From: Chryseobacterium sp. T16E-39
GTDB lineage: Bacteria > Bacteroidota > Bacteroidia > Flavobacteriales > Weeksellaceae
NCBI RefSeq assembly: GCF_002216065.1
Contig: NZ_CP022282.1
Coordinates: forward strand, 3,968,001-4,032,000
DNA: 64,000 nucleotides
Reading direction: 5' to 3'
Under the pieces are notes generated by a model, which had not been told where the DNA came from, searched no databases, and saw only the letters and a program-made list of their open reading frames with translations. This document shows, one piece after another, positions 44,342-53,500 of this stretch (the first letter of the stretch is position 1; each line of letters opens with the position of its first letter). The position numbers and the translations under genes are program-made.

Positions 44342-46525
44342 ATGAAACACAGAATATTTATTATTACTTCTTTTTTGTCAGTTTTCCTTCATGCGCAGAA
44401 AACAAATCTTGCACCTTCAGTACCAGTAATAGAGGAAAATTTTGGAATTTCAATTACAGACGATTACAGAAATCTCGAAGATGTAAATGATCCTTTAACT
44501 AAGCAATGGATGAAATCTCAAACAGATTATACACATTCTACGCTTAGAAGTATTCCTAATTGGAATAATTATTTAAATCTAAGAACTGAATTGGATAAAA
44601 AACAAGGATATTCTATATCTGATTTAAGAATTACAAGTAATGATAAATATTTTTATTTAAAAAGAAATGCTGGCGAAAAGACAGCAAAAGTATATTATAG
44701 AGAAGGATTTGCGGGTAAAGAAGAACTATTATATGATCCATCTAATTTTGTTTCTGCAGGTGCAAACAAAACTTCGGGCAGTCACGAATTTGTAATCAAT
44801 GTAATAAGTCCGAGTTGGGATGGTAGCAGGTTAGCTATTTCCTTATCTGAAAAGGGAAAAGAAATATCCGAAGTAGTCATTATGGAGGTAAAAACCAAAG
44901 CTGTTCATCCTGAAATTATCACACAACTTAATCCATCTACAATTGGTGGTATTAAATGGTTGGAGGACAACTCTGGCTTTTTGTATGTACACTATCCTGA
45001 TGCAGATGTGAAGTCTCCGTTGTTTGCAAAAAATACCCAAACCGTCATGTATAAAATTGGGGAAGATCCTAATAAACGGAATGTTGTTTTTTCAAACCTT
45101 CATAATCCTGACCTAAACATTACAAAGAATGAATATCCTGCAATACTAACGTATGATCCTAGTGATAAGTATTACATTGGGATATTAGTTGATGCAGAAG
45201 ATTTTAGGAAGACATTTATTATAGATAAAAAAGACTTTCTGTCTGGCAAAAAAAATTGGAAACCTTTATATAATAAGGATAGTAAGGTATTTTTTTTAAG
45301 AGTTGTTGGAAATGAAATTTATTTCTTGTCAGGATTAAATTCTTCCAATTATAAATTATGCAAAACCAATCTCAAAAATCCAGACTTCAAAAATCCAGAG
45401 GTATTAGTTCCTGAAAAGAAAGACGAAGTGATAAAAGGTTATTCGATCACTAAAGATGGAATTTATTACAATACTACTAAAAACGGAGTAGAGGCAAAAT
45501 TGTATGTATTGAAGGGGAATAAAGAAATTTCTATTAAGCTTCCATTTGTTTCTGGAAATATTGATTTGTCATCAAAAGGGAAAGATTTTTCTGATATATG
45601 GGTAAAATGTTCAGGCTGGGCAAATGCAGAACAAAGGTACAGATACATACTTAATACAAACACTTTTACTAAAGAGAATATTGCTCCGGTTCTTGAATAT
45701 CCGGAATTTAAAGATATTATAGTAGAAGAAATAACCGTAAAATCATATGATGGGACCGAAGTTCCTTTATCCATAATTTATAGTAAGAACCTTAAAAGAG
45801 ATGGTTCAGCACCAGTGCTTATGCAGTGTTATGGGGCATTTGGTGAATCTTATTCTCCATTTTTTGCCATTAGCTATCTGTCTTGGGCAAGCCAAGGAGG
45901 AATTGTAGCAGTACCTCATGTACGTGGAGGAGGAGAAAAAGGAGAGCAATGGCATATTGATGGAAAAAAATTAAAGAAGCCGAATTCATGGAAAGATTTA
46001 ATTGCTTGTACAGAATTTTTAATCAATGAAAAATATACTTCAGCTAAAAAAGTTGCTGTATGGGGTACAAGTGCAGGGGGAATATTAGTGGGTAGAGCCA
46101 TTACAGAAAGACCTGATTTATTTGGTGCTGTTATTGCAGAATCGGGAGTTTTAAATCCACTTCGAGTAGAAAAGAGTGGTAATGGAGGAACCAGTATTAA
46201 AGAATATGGTGATCCTAATGATTCAACTGAGTTTAAAGGGGTGCTTGAAATGGACGCTTATCAGCATATTAAAAAGGGTATTAAATATCCATCTATGTTG
46301 CTTTGTGCAGGAATTAATGATCCAAGAGTTGCACCATGGCAATCCGCTAAATTTTCTGCAAAGGCGCTAGCAAGTAGCACATCTGATAATCCAATTTTAT
46401 TAAATATTGACTATGAAGGAGGGCATGGAAGTGATATCACAGTATTGAAAAGATACACAAGTTTAAGCGAGATCTTTGCTTTTGCCTTCTGGCAGTTGGG
46501 GCACCCAAATTATCAGAAAAAATAA
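44342..46525 (+). CDS. Secreted prolyl oligopeptidase (S9) in the RiPP operon
   Basis: 727 residues. A signal peptide (MKHRIFIITSFLSVFLHAQ) precedes the propeller domain and a C-terminal alpha/beta-hydrolase domain with the catalytic triad: Ser in WGTSAGGILVGRA, Asp in AGINDPRVAPW and His in YEGGHGSD. The S9A family cuts short peptides after Pro. In class III lanthipeptides FlaP-type prolyl oligopeptidases remove the leader; here it lies between the precursor and LanB genes, so a maturation or detoxifying protease role is likely. Periplasmic by its signal. Confidence 0.85.
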   Translation: MKHRIFIITSFLSVFLHAQKTNLAPSVPVIEENFGISITDDYRNLEDVNDPLTKQWMKSQTDYTHSTLRSIPNWNNYLNLRTELDKKQGYSISDLRITSNDKYFYLKRNAGEKTAKVYYREGFAGKEELLYDPSNFVSAGANKTSGSHEFVINVISPSWDGSRLAISLSEKGKEISEVVIMEVKTKAVHPEIITQLNPSTIGGIKWLEDNSGFLYVHYPDADVKSPLFAKNTQTVMYKIGEDPNKRNVVFSNLHNPDLNITKNEYPAILTYDPSDKYYIGILVDAEDFRKTFIIDKKDFLSGKKNWKPLYNKDSKVFFLRVVGNEIYFLSGLNSSNYKLCKTNLKNPDFKNPEVLVPEKKDEVIKGYSITKDGIYYNTTKNGVEAKLYVLKGNKEISIKLPFVSGNIDLSSKGKDFSDIWVKCSGWANAEQRYRYILNTNTFTKENIAPVLEYPEFKDIIVEEITVKSYDGTEVPLSIIYSKNLKRDGSAPVLMQCYGAFGESYSPFFAISYLSWASQGGIVAVPHVRGGGEKGEQWHIDGKKLKKPNSWKDLIACTEFLINEKYTSAKKVAVWGTSAGGILVGRAITERPDLFGAVIAESGVLNPLRVEKSGNGGTSIKEYGDPNDSTEFKGVLEMDAYQHIKKGIKYPSMLLCAGINDPRVAPWQSAKFSAKALASSTSDNPILLNIDYEGGHGSDITVLKRYTSLSEIFAFAFWQLGHPNYQKK

Positions 46526-46537
46526 AGCAGAAAGTAA

Positions 46538-48742
46538 ATGCCAAGTTTTCCGTATCAGTTTTTTGAAGAATTCGCAGTTCGGACACCCTTATTTTCATAT
46601 AAAACATTTATGAGTCGTTTGAGTCAGGACGACATTTCAGATAATGAACTCAAGGAGATTTATTCAGATGCTTCTTTTCAAGAAGCAGTCTATCTTGCCT
46701 CACCAGATCTGTATAATGAATTAAGGAAATGGTTTAGTGGGGAAAAAGAATATTCGGATAAGGATCAATACAGATTAAAAAATACGCTTTTAAAATATTT
46801 CAGTCGTATTAGTTCACGATGTACGCCGTTTGGACTGTTCGCTGGAGTAAGTTTAGGAGAATTCAATAAAGATATTTCAATTTTATCTGAAAAAGAAAAT
46901 GTGGAATTCAAAATAGTTCGGAATACTACATTGGATATGCATTTTCTTGTTTTACTATCTCAACATTTTACTGAAGTGCCTGAAATTAGGGAAAAATTGT
47001 TGTTTTTCCCGAATACCTCTATTTATAAGACAAGAAATAAACTAAGGTACATAGAATTTGAAAACCTTAATGGAAGAAGAGAATATGTAACATCAGTTGC
47101 AGCTCTTTCCAATGAACTAGACAAAGTATTGCAATTTTCCAGACAAGGTAAAGCCATTTCTCAAATTGCAGATATTCTGGTTAATGAGGATATAACAAAG
47201 GAAGAAGCAGAAGAGTTTATTAATGAACTTATAGAAAATCAGATATTAATTAGTGAATTAGAGCCTTGTGTATCTGGAGTAGACTTTTTATCTAAACTTA
47301 TTTCTCTGTTAAAAAGTAAGGAAATAACAGAAGCATATACTATTTTGATGACCATCCGGAAAAAGCTTGAAAGATTGGATGAAAATATTTCTAATAACAT
47401 ACAGCTTTACCACGAAATTGAAGATCTTATAAAATCTTTTAAGATAAAATATGAAGGTAAATTTCTTTTCCAAACTGATTTATATTATCAGAATAAAGCA
47501 GAACTTCCAGTACGTTGGAAAAAAGAAATAAAAACAGGAATAAGCTTTTTAAATAAAATAATATCAGCTAATACAGATACCTATATTGATAATTTTAAAA
47601 AAGCATTTCTTGAAAGATTTGAGCATGAAGAAGTTCCATTGCTTTTTGCTTTAGATACGGAAATAGGAATTGGATATCGACAGGATATTCTAGCTAAAGG
47701 TGTACATCCATATCTTGATGATCTGCCTAAACGTAAGTCTAAAGTAAAGCAAGAGCTAACTATAAAACTAACTCCCATACAACTTCTCCTTAATCAAAAG
47801 CTGCAGGAAATACAGCTTGAAAATACGACGATTGTTCAATTAACAAATGAAGATTGTAGCCATTACACAGAAAATTGGGAGGATATCCCAGATACTTTTT
47901 CTATCGTTGCAGAGATTATTTCTGAAAATAATGAAGAAAAAATTGTATTGCAAGGATTTAGGGGTGGCAGTGCTGCTAACTTATTAGCAAGATTTTGTTC
48001 TGAAAAATCTGATATACAGGATGTATTAAAAAAAATTACAGAAAAAGAAGCCGAATTAAATTCTGATTATATTCTGGCAGAAATCATTCATTTACCAGAA
48101 GCCCGAATTGGAAATATAATAAGAAGGCCAACGCTTAGAACTTATGAAATTCCATATTTAGCACAATCTATTCTACCTAAAGAAAATCAAATACCTGTTG
48201 ATGATTTATATATTTCCGTGCGGGAAAATAAAATCATTTTACGGTCTAAAAAATTAAATAAAGAAATACGACCTTATTTAACCAATTCTCATAATTATTC
48301 AGCGAATTCACTACCTGTTTATCATTTTCTGTGTGATTTACATTCACAAAATAGTAGGCCACGATTGCAGTTCGATTGGGGAGACATGAAGTTTTTATAT
48401 AACTTCTTTCCTAGAATAGAGTACCGGAATATTATTTTTTCTAAAGCATGCTGGAAAATTAATGAAAAAGAAATTGAGGAGATAAATAAGATAGCTGACA
48501 ACAAGATAAAATTGTTAGAGCAAGCAAATGAGTGGAGAAGAAAAAGAAAAATTCCTACATGGATACAATGGGTAAGGAATGATAATACCTTAACCTTGAA
48601 TTTAGAGAATTATGAAATGTTAAAATTATTCATTCAAATTGTTACTAAGGAAAAAACAATTTTGATAGAGGAGTTTTTGTACAATGAAAATGATGATTTT
48701 AAACGTGAGTTTATCTTTCCTATGTATAAAATAAACACTTAA
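46538..48742 (+). CDS. Lantibiotic dehydratase, glutamylation (N-terminal) part of a split LanB
   Basis: 734 residues. It carries the Lant_dehydr_N landmarks: RTPLFSYKTFMSRLSQDD, YFSRISSRCTPFGLFAGVSL, RNTTLDMHFLVLLSQHF, and later EIIHLPEARIGNIIRRPTLR and YEIPYLAQS. This part of LanB attaches Glu from Glu-tRNA to core Ser/Thr. The C-terminal elimination domain is absent and encoded separately 2 bases downstream. It begins 12 bases after the peptidase stop, indicating an operon. Confidence 0.88.
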   Translation: MPSFPYQFFEEFAVRTPLFSYKTFMSRLSQDDISDNELKEIYSDASFQEAVYLASPDLYNELRKWFSGEKEYSDKDQYRLKNTLLKYFSRISSRCTPFGLFAGVSLGEFNKDISILSEKENVEFKIVRNTTLDMHFLVLLSQHFTEVPEIREKLLFFPNTSIYKTRNKLRYIEFENLNGRREYVTSVAALSNELDKVLQFSRQGKAISQIADILVNEDITKEEAEEFINELIENQILISELEPCVSGVDFLSKLISLLKSKEITEAYTILMTIRKKLERLDENISNNIQLYHEIEDLIKSFKIKYEGKFLFQTDLYYQNKAELPVRWKKEIKTGISFLNKIISANTDTYIDNFKKAFLERFEHEEVPLLFALDTEIGIGYRQDILAKGVHPYLDDLPKRKSKVKQELTIKLTPIQLLLNQKLQEIQLENTTIVQLTNEDCSHYTENWEDIPDTFSIVAEIISENNEEKIVLQGFRGGSAANLLARFCSEKSDIQDVLKKITEKEAELNSDYILAEIIHLPEARIGNIIRRPTLRTYEIPYLAQSILPKENQIPVDDLYISVRENKIILRSKKLNKEIRPYLTNSHNYSANSLPVYHFLCDLHSQNSRPRLQFDWGDMKFLYNFFPRIEYRNIIFSKACWKINEKEIEEINKIADNKIKLLEQANEWRRKRKIPTWIQWVRNDNTLTLNLENYEMLKLFIQIVTKEKTILIEEFLYNENDDFKREFIFPMYKINT

Positions 48743-48744
48743 GG

Positions 48745-49587
48745 ATGAAAAGAAAATTTACACCTGGGTCAGAATGGATATATCTCAAAATTTACACGGG
48801 GGTCAAGACTGCTGATATTATTTTGGAAGAAGCAGTATTGCCTTTAATTGATTATCTGAAACAAACTCATGGTATTTCTTGCTGGTTTTTCATTCGTTAT
48901 AACGATCCTAAGTCTCATTTAAGAATAAGAATTAAATGTAATACTCAGAATCATAGCGAAATTTTTGCTAAGATTAATAAGGATTTTTATGAATATGTAG
49001 AAAGTGGGGAAATATCCAATATACTATTTGACAGCTATCACAGAGAGATTGAAAGATACGGAGTAAATACCTATCACAATGCTGAGGTATTATTCCATCA
49101 AAACAGTGAATTCGTAGTAGAATGTCTGGATTATGATGATGAAGAAAAAATCATTATTTCCCTATTTTATATTGATGAAATTCTGAATAAATTAAATCTT
49201 CCCATTCAGGAAAAATTGGAATGGATCAAAGGTTTTAATTTTTCTTTTAAAGAAGAATTCAATGCAGATAAAAAACTTAATTCGCAGCTTGATAAAAAGT
49301 ATCGGGAGTTGAAACCAAAGTTTCTTGAATTTCTTAATTCTGAAGAATTTTCAGAAGAGAGAAATGAGGTTATTGCCAATATTGAAGAGAGTAGTGCTGA
49401 ATTTCAAAATATATACAGCTGCCATGAAAACCAGTCTTTGGGAATGCCATTGCAGAATTTTTTCCAAAGCATATTTCATATGAACATCAACAGGCTTTTT
49501 GTTTCTAATCAGAGAGTATTTGAAATGGTGATCTATGATTATCTATTCAGATATTATAAAAGTAGTGTTTATAGCCTTCGTAAATAG
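48745..49587 (+). CDS. Thiopeptide-type bacteriocin biosynthesis protein, elimination part of a split LanB
   Basis: 280 residues. The signature WIYLKIYTGVKTADIIL, then GISCWFFIRYNDPKSHLRIR and the conserved tail SIFHMNINRLFVSNQR with FEMVIYDYLFRYYKS match the SpaB_C/TIGR03891 family, which eliminates glutamate from glutamylated Ser/Thr to give dehydroamino acids. The split between this and the preceding protein recalls the pinensin enzymes of Chitinophaga. No LanC gene follows. Confidence 0.88.
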   Translation: MKRKFTPGSEWIYLKIYTGVKTADIILEEAVLPLIDYLKQTHGISCWFFIRYNDPKSHLRIRIKCNTQNHSEIFAKINKDFYEYVESGEISNILFDSYHREIERYGVNTYHNAEVLFHQNSEFVVECLDYDDEEKIIISLFYIDEILNKLNLPIQEKLEWIKGFNFSFKEEFNADKKLNSQLDKKYRELKPKFLEFLNSEEFSEERNEVIANIEESSAEFQNIYSCHENQSLGMPLQNFFQSIFHMNINRLFVSNQRVFEMVIYDYLFRYYKSSVYSLRK

Positions 49588-49632
49588 ATCGGTAAAAGCT
49601 TATTATAAGGTATTTAAAGTGAAAATAAAAAT

Positions 49633-49670
49633 TAAATACTGTTAAAAAGTATAACATCTCAACAGTATTT
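49633..49670 (+). terminator. Weak terminator after the RiPP operon
   Basis: AAATACTGTT pairs with AACAGTATTT across an 18-base loop, followed by TTTG, 46 bases after the elimination-protein stop. The loop is long and the T-run short, so it is uncertain. Confidence 0.35.
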
Positions 49671-49899
49671 TGAAAGGATAAAGATTATTAATCAAATGAC
49701 CCTCAATATTATCAGGAAACGATTGTTCAAGATTGTCAACCCATTTATCTCTTAGAATGTTTTTTATTACTGTTACAATACCGTCACAATCATAATCCAC
49801 GAACCTTTGTTGTTTATTGGTCTCGAATGTGGAATTTATCTTCTGGTCATCATACTGAAATCTAAGTTCTTTATCTTTTCTGCAATTATTTTCAGTTCT
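49642..49899 (-). pseudogene. Possible remnant of a gene (no start codon)
   Basis: The minus strand has an 85-codon open stretch without ATG, preceded directly by TAA. Its translation looks protein-like (FQYDDQKINSTFETNKQQRF, RDKWVDNLEQSFPDNIEGHL). No family recognised. It lies between the RiPP operon and the terminators of the toxin operon. It may be the tail of a decayed gene. Confidence 0.25.
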
Positions 49900-49930
49900 T
49901 TAATAAAATATAGTTGCATTAAAAGCAAAA

Positions 49931-49992
49931 CCCTCGCAAAAGCGAAGGCTCTGTTATCTACAAAGGCCCGTGCAGTATACTCGCACAGGCCT
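49931..49992 (-). terminator. Two tandem terminators after the toxin operon
   Basis: First hairpin 49964-49992 (AGGCC-GTGC type stem with one mismatch), then 49932-49948 (GCCTTCGC-TTTT-GCGAGG-like stem with one bulge), followed on the minus strand by GTTTTGCTTTT. The first begins about 10 bases after the last gene of the operon. Confidence 0.75.
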
Positions 49993-50000
49993 AGAGAACT

Positions 50001-50528
50001 TTATTTTATTATTTTTAAAGTATTTATTTTTATCAAATTCCTAGCGGCATTTTTGGTATGATAATACTTTACAATTTTCATATCCTTATCTATGCATATT
50101 CTAATGGATAATTCTTTTTTATCGTAGTTCCATTTTTTTATTTCTTTTTGGTCGTTTTGTACAAAATCCACATAGGCAAAACAATATTTTTTAGTTTCAC
50201 ATGATTCTGAATTTAAAAACACTTTATCAAAAATATCCCCATTTCTAAATGTACCAAAACCCAATCCTCTTTCAAAAATAATACTTTTTGCATTTTGTAA
50301 TATTTTCTGCTTGGAGATCTCTTTGGGGTCTTCTAGATTTATTTTAAAATGAAATGGTATAAAGATCATGTCATAATAACTTCCACTATCTATTTCAAAA
50401 TAATAAAAAATACCTAAACCTTTGTAAGAGTTTTCGTTAATACTATTATTATTATTATTATTTGTACATCCAAATGTAAAAATGAGCAAAAGTAAGAAAC
50501 ATAATATTTTAATTTTTTTCTTTAGCAT
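50001..50528 (-). CDS. Small lipoprotein, candidate immunity protein of the RHS toxin
   Basis: 175 residues. MLKKKIKILCFLLLLIFTFG ends in lipobox FTFGC, followed by a six-Asn run encoded by AAT repeats (about 50444-50462). The mature part has no known domain (FYYFEIDSGSYYDMIFIPF, CETKKYCFAYVDFVQND). It starts 13 bases after the RHS stop codon on the same strand, where cognate immunity genes normally lie. Immunity is inferred from position only; periplasmic location would suit protection from a protease toxin. Confidence 0.6.
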   Translation of the reverse strand: MLKKKIKILCFLLLLIFTFGCTNNNNNNSINENSYKGLGIFYYFEIDSGSYYDMIFIPFHFKINLEDPKEISKQKILQNAKSIIFERGLGFGTFRNGDIFDKVFLNSESCETKKYCFAYVDFVQNDQKEIKKWNYDKKELSIRICIDKDMKIVKYYHTKNAARNLIKINTLKIIK

Positions 50529-50541
50529 AAATGTATTTTCA

Positions 50542-53500
50542 TTATTTAATTAAGTTTCCTTTCTTATCTCTTCCAATTTGAATATAGGATGGTGTATCTT
50601 TACCCTTATTTTTATTTGCCCTTTCAAGATAATCCTTATAATAATTGCTATTTAGTTTTTTTCCTTTATCACCCATCAAATCACCAACGAAGCCGGAATG
50701 CGCCTTTGAAATAACATTACCTTTTTTATCAGTAACATCCGTATACCTATCGGGTAAACCGATAAAGTGACCTGTTTCATGCATGATAGTCATATTATCA
50801 CCGTCTGAATAAATAGTTCCTGTATTACCTGTAAAGTGTGTTAAACTGCCATCAAATGAGTCTTCAGATATAACTCCATTGACTTCTGATCTCCCACTCT
50901 TATTAACTAAATTTAAAATATTTTCTCCATCTTTTAAATCATTAGAATTAATATTCTTTTTATAAACATACTTTATATTAAATCCTACTTCCGCTCCATC
51001 AACTTTTTTACTTTTAAATGTACCTTTTGCTAAAGTGTTCAACTCTTTTGCTCGTGCTGCTGATGCATTTGCTCCAGTAATATAAACTGTTGCTCTTACT
51101 TCCATTTTAGATACAGTTCTATCTTTACGGAACATTCCTAAAATTCCAAGTATAAAATCTCGCCCATCAGGATCAACATATTTTACGGGGTTATTAGCTG
51201 TATAAACGTATGGAGACATTTCAGGATACTTCTCAGCTAATGGATCAACTCCATACCAGATACTCAATCTCGGATTATAATATCTCGCTCCATAATAATA
51301 TAATCCAGTGTCTTCATCTAATTCTTTTGCATTGAATTTATATGGATTGTTGTATGAACCATCCATTTGTTCCAACATTGTTTCCCCGAAAGGTAAATTT
51401 ACAAAAAACTGGGTAGCTTGTGAAAATGAATTGGTTACAAATGTAGATGTTCCGAGATGGTCTCCATGCAGGTAATATAATCCAGGATTTTGATTCGTTT
51501 CTCTCAATTCTGTAGAAATATCCTTGCCTAGTCCTGCTTTTTTAAGATAAGCTTTGAAATCTACTTCAGGATCTACTGTTTCCTTTTTATTGCTTTGATC
51601 TGCTATTTTTGTAGTTGTTGGAAGGTTTTCAAAAATAGAGGCATTATCAAGGAGTCGGCTTGCAAATCTTTTTGATCCTTCAAAATAATGTTTTGTATAC
51701 TGCCCGGTAGAGCTTACGGTAACATATGCATTTGGATAAATTTTGTAATCAATAAGTCTTACATCATCCGGATTAATCAATTCGCCATTCTGATAAAGAT
51801 CCGCAGGACGTTCTAATCCATATCTAATGGTTCTTTCCCCTTCATCATCATATACATGGTATTGATATAGTCCCGAGTTATCATTATAAAATGCTTTCAT
51901 ACGGTCTTGTTCATCCCAAAACATTCGTTTTTCTCCAGTAGGATCAATATGTCGGACAGGGTTTCCGTTTAAGTCATATTCAAATTTTTCAACATTTCCG
52001 GAAGCTCCATCCGCAACCTCTGCTACTTGATGAGTTTTTGGAATGTATTCATATTTATTCTCATAAGTATTCTCATGGACAACGTTTTGGTCTCTTTCAT
52101 GGAATTGGTTTTTTGATATGATTCCTCCTGATTCATTATATTTCATTTCCAATTTATAGGATGTAGGAACGTTCATCGTAACTGGGATAGGTTGGTTTTC
52201 TCCATCCGTCAATACTTTTTCGGAACCAGTACCTATCAGTCTGTTAAGGGTATCATATTTGAAACCAAATAAAAACATTCCTCCCATTCCATTAGCTAGC
52301 TGAGAAGCCTCATTCTTAATTGTTGTAATGTTTCCAAAATCATCATACTCGTAGGTATTTCTAAGCATCTGATTATTGGAAGAGTTTCTCAGCCCATAAT
52401 TTCGTAATCTACGGTTGCTATCATTGTAATAATAATCATGAGAAGTTCCATTTCCATTGATAATTGATGTTCGCTGTTCATAATGATCATAGGTTATATT
52501 CTGGATATAAGTTTCACCTCTGTCGTTATTTACTGATTTAAGATTACCACCCAGATCATAGTGATAGGAAACTATTTCATTGTCAGGATATTTAATTTTG
52601 GTCACACGGTTCCAACTGTCATAATTAAAGTAGGTTTTAAAGTACATATTAGGGAAATAATAACCGCGTATAAATCGCTCTTCTGAAATAACTTCTCCCA
52701 TTCTTCCATACGTGTATTTTGTATTACCTGTACCGTCATATTTTGCAATAAGTCTTCCTAGGTTGTTATTACCGGCTCCAATGTATCCATACTGATAAGA
52801 AACATTATTGGGATTAGGGTGTCCATTAGGAAGGTCCGGTAACTTAATGTCAGTAAGCCTGTTGTATTCATATGTATATTGAATAGCGGGTTGTCCTGCA
52901 GCGCTCAGATTATTGGTTAACAACTCAGTAAGATTTCCTGAAGGATCATAACGATACGTTGTAATTCCTTTGTCAGGATGTATTTGTTGTGTCTTCCTTC
53001 CCGCAAGGTTGTAGGAGTATTCAGTTCTCAATCCTTGAGGGTCTTCAGCAACCATGAGTTCACCAATAGTATTATATTTAAATTTGGTGGAAAGTGGTTG
53101 AGTGTAAAGGTAATCGTTTTTCTGAATCATTTTCCCTTCAACATTAGATAAGATTTCTGATTTTTCTGACAAAAACTCGTCAGTCACTTTTAACAAATTA
53201 TTTTCAATACTATACGTTGTCTTTTTAGTGTTGTTGTCTTCATCGGTATCTGCAATTACCCGATCCTGGCTGTCATATAGCTTTGAGGTAGATGCATATC
53301 CCGTAGCAGTATTGAAGTTTTGCATACTTGCAGCTTCATAAGTAGGATGATACTGGCGAATAACTCTTCCCAAATTATCAAATACTTGTTTCCCTGATAC
53401 GGATCTGCTTTCAGCACCTTGTTGTTCAATATCCTTTTTGACCTGTATGATTCTTCCAAGGAAATCAGAATAGGTTTCTGTCATAATTTTATTTCCGGCA

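Noticed and set aside
49587..50000. LanC cyclase or ABC transporter at the end of the RiPP operon
   Set aside because: No open frame of adequate length or motif is present; only a remnant and terminators.
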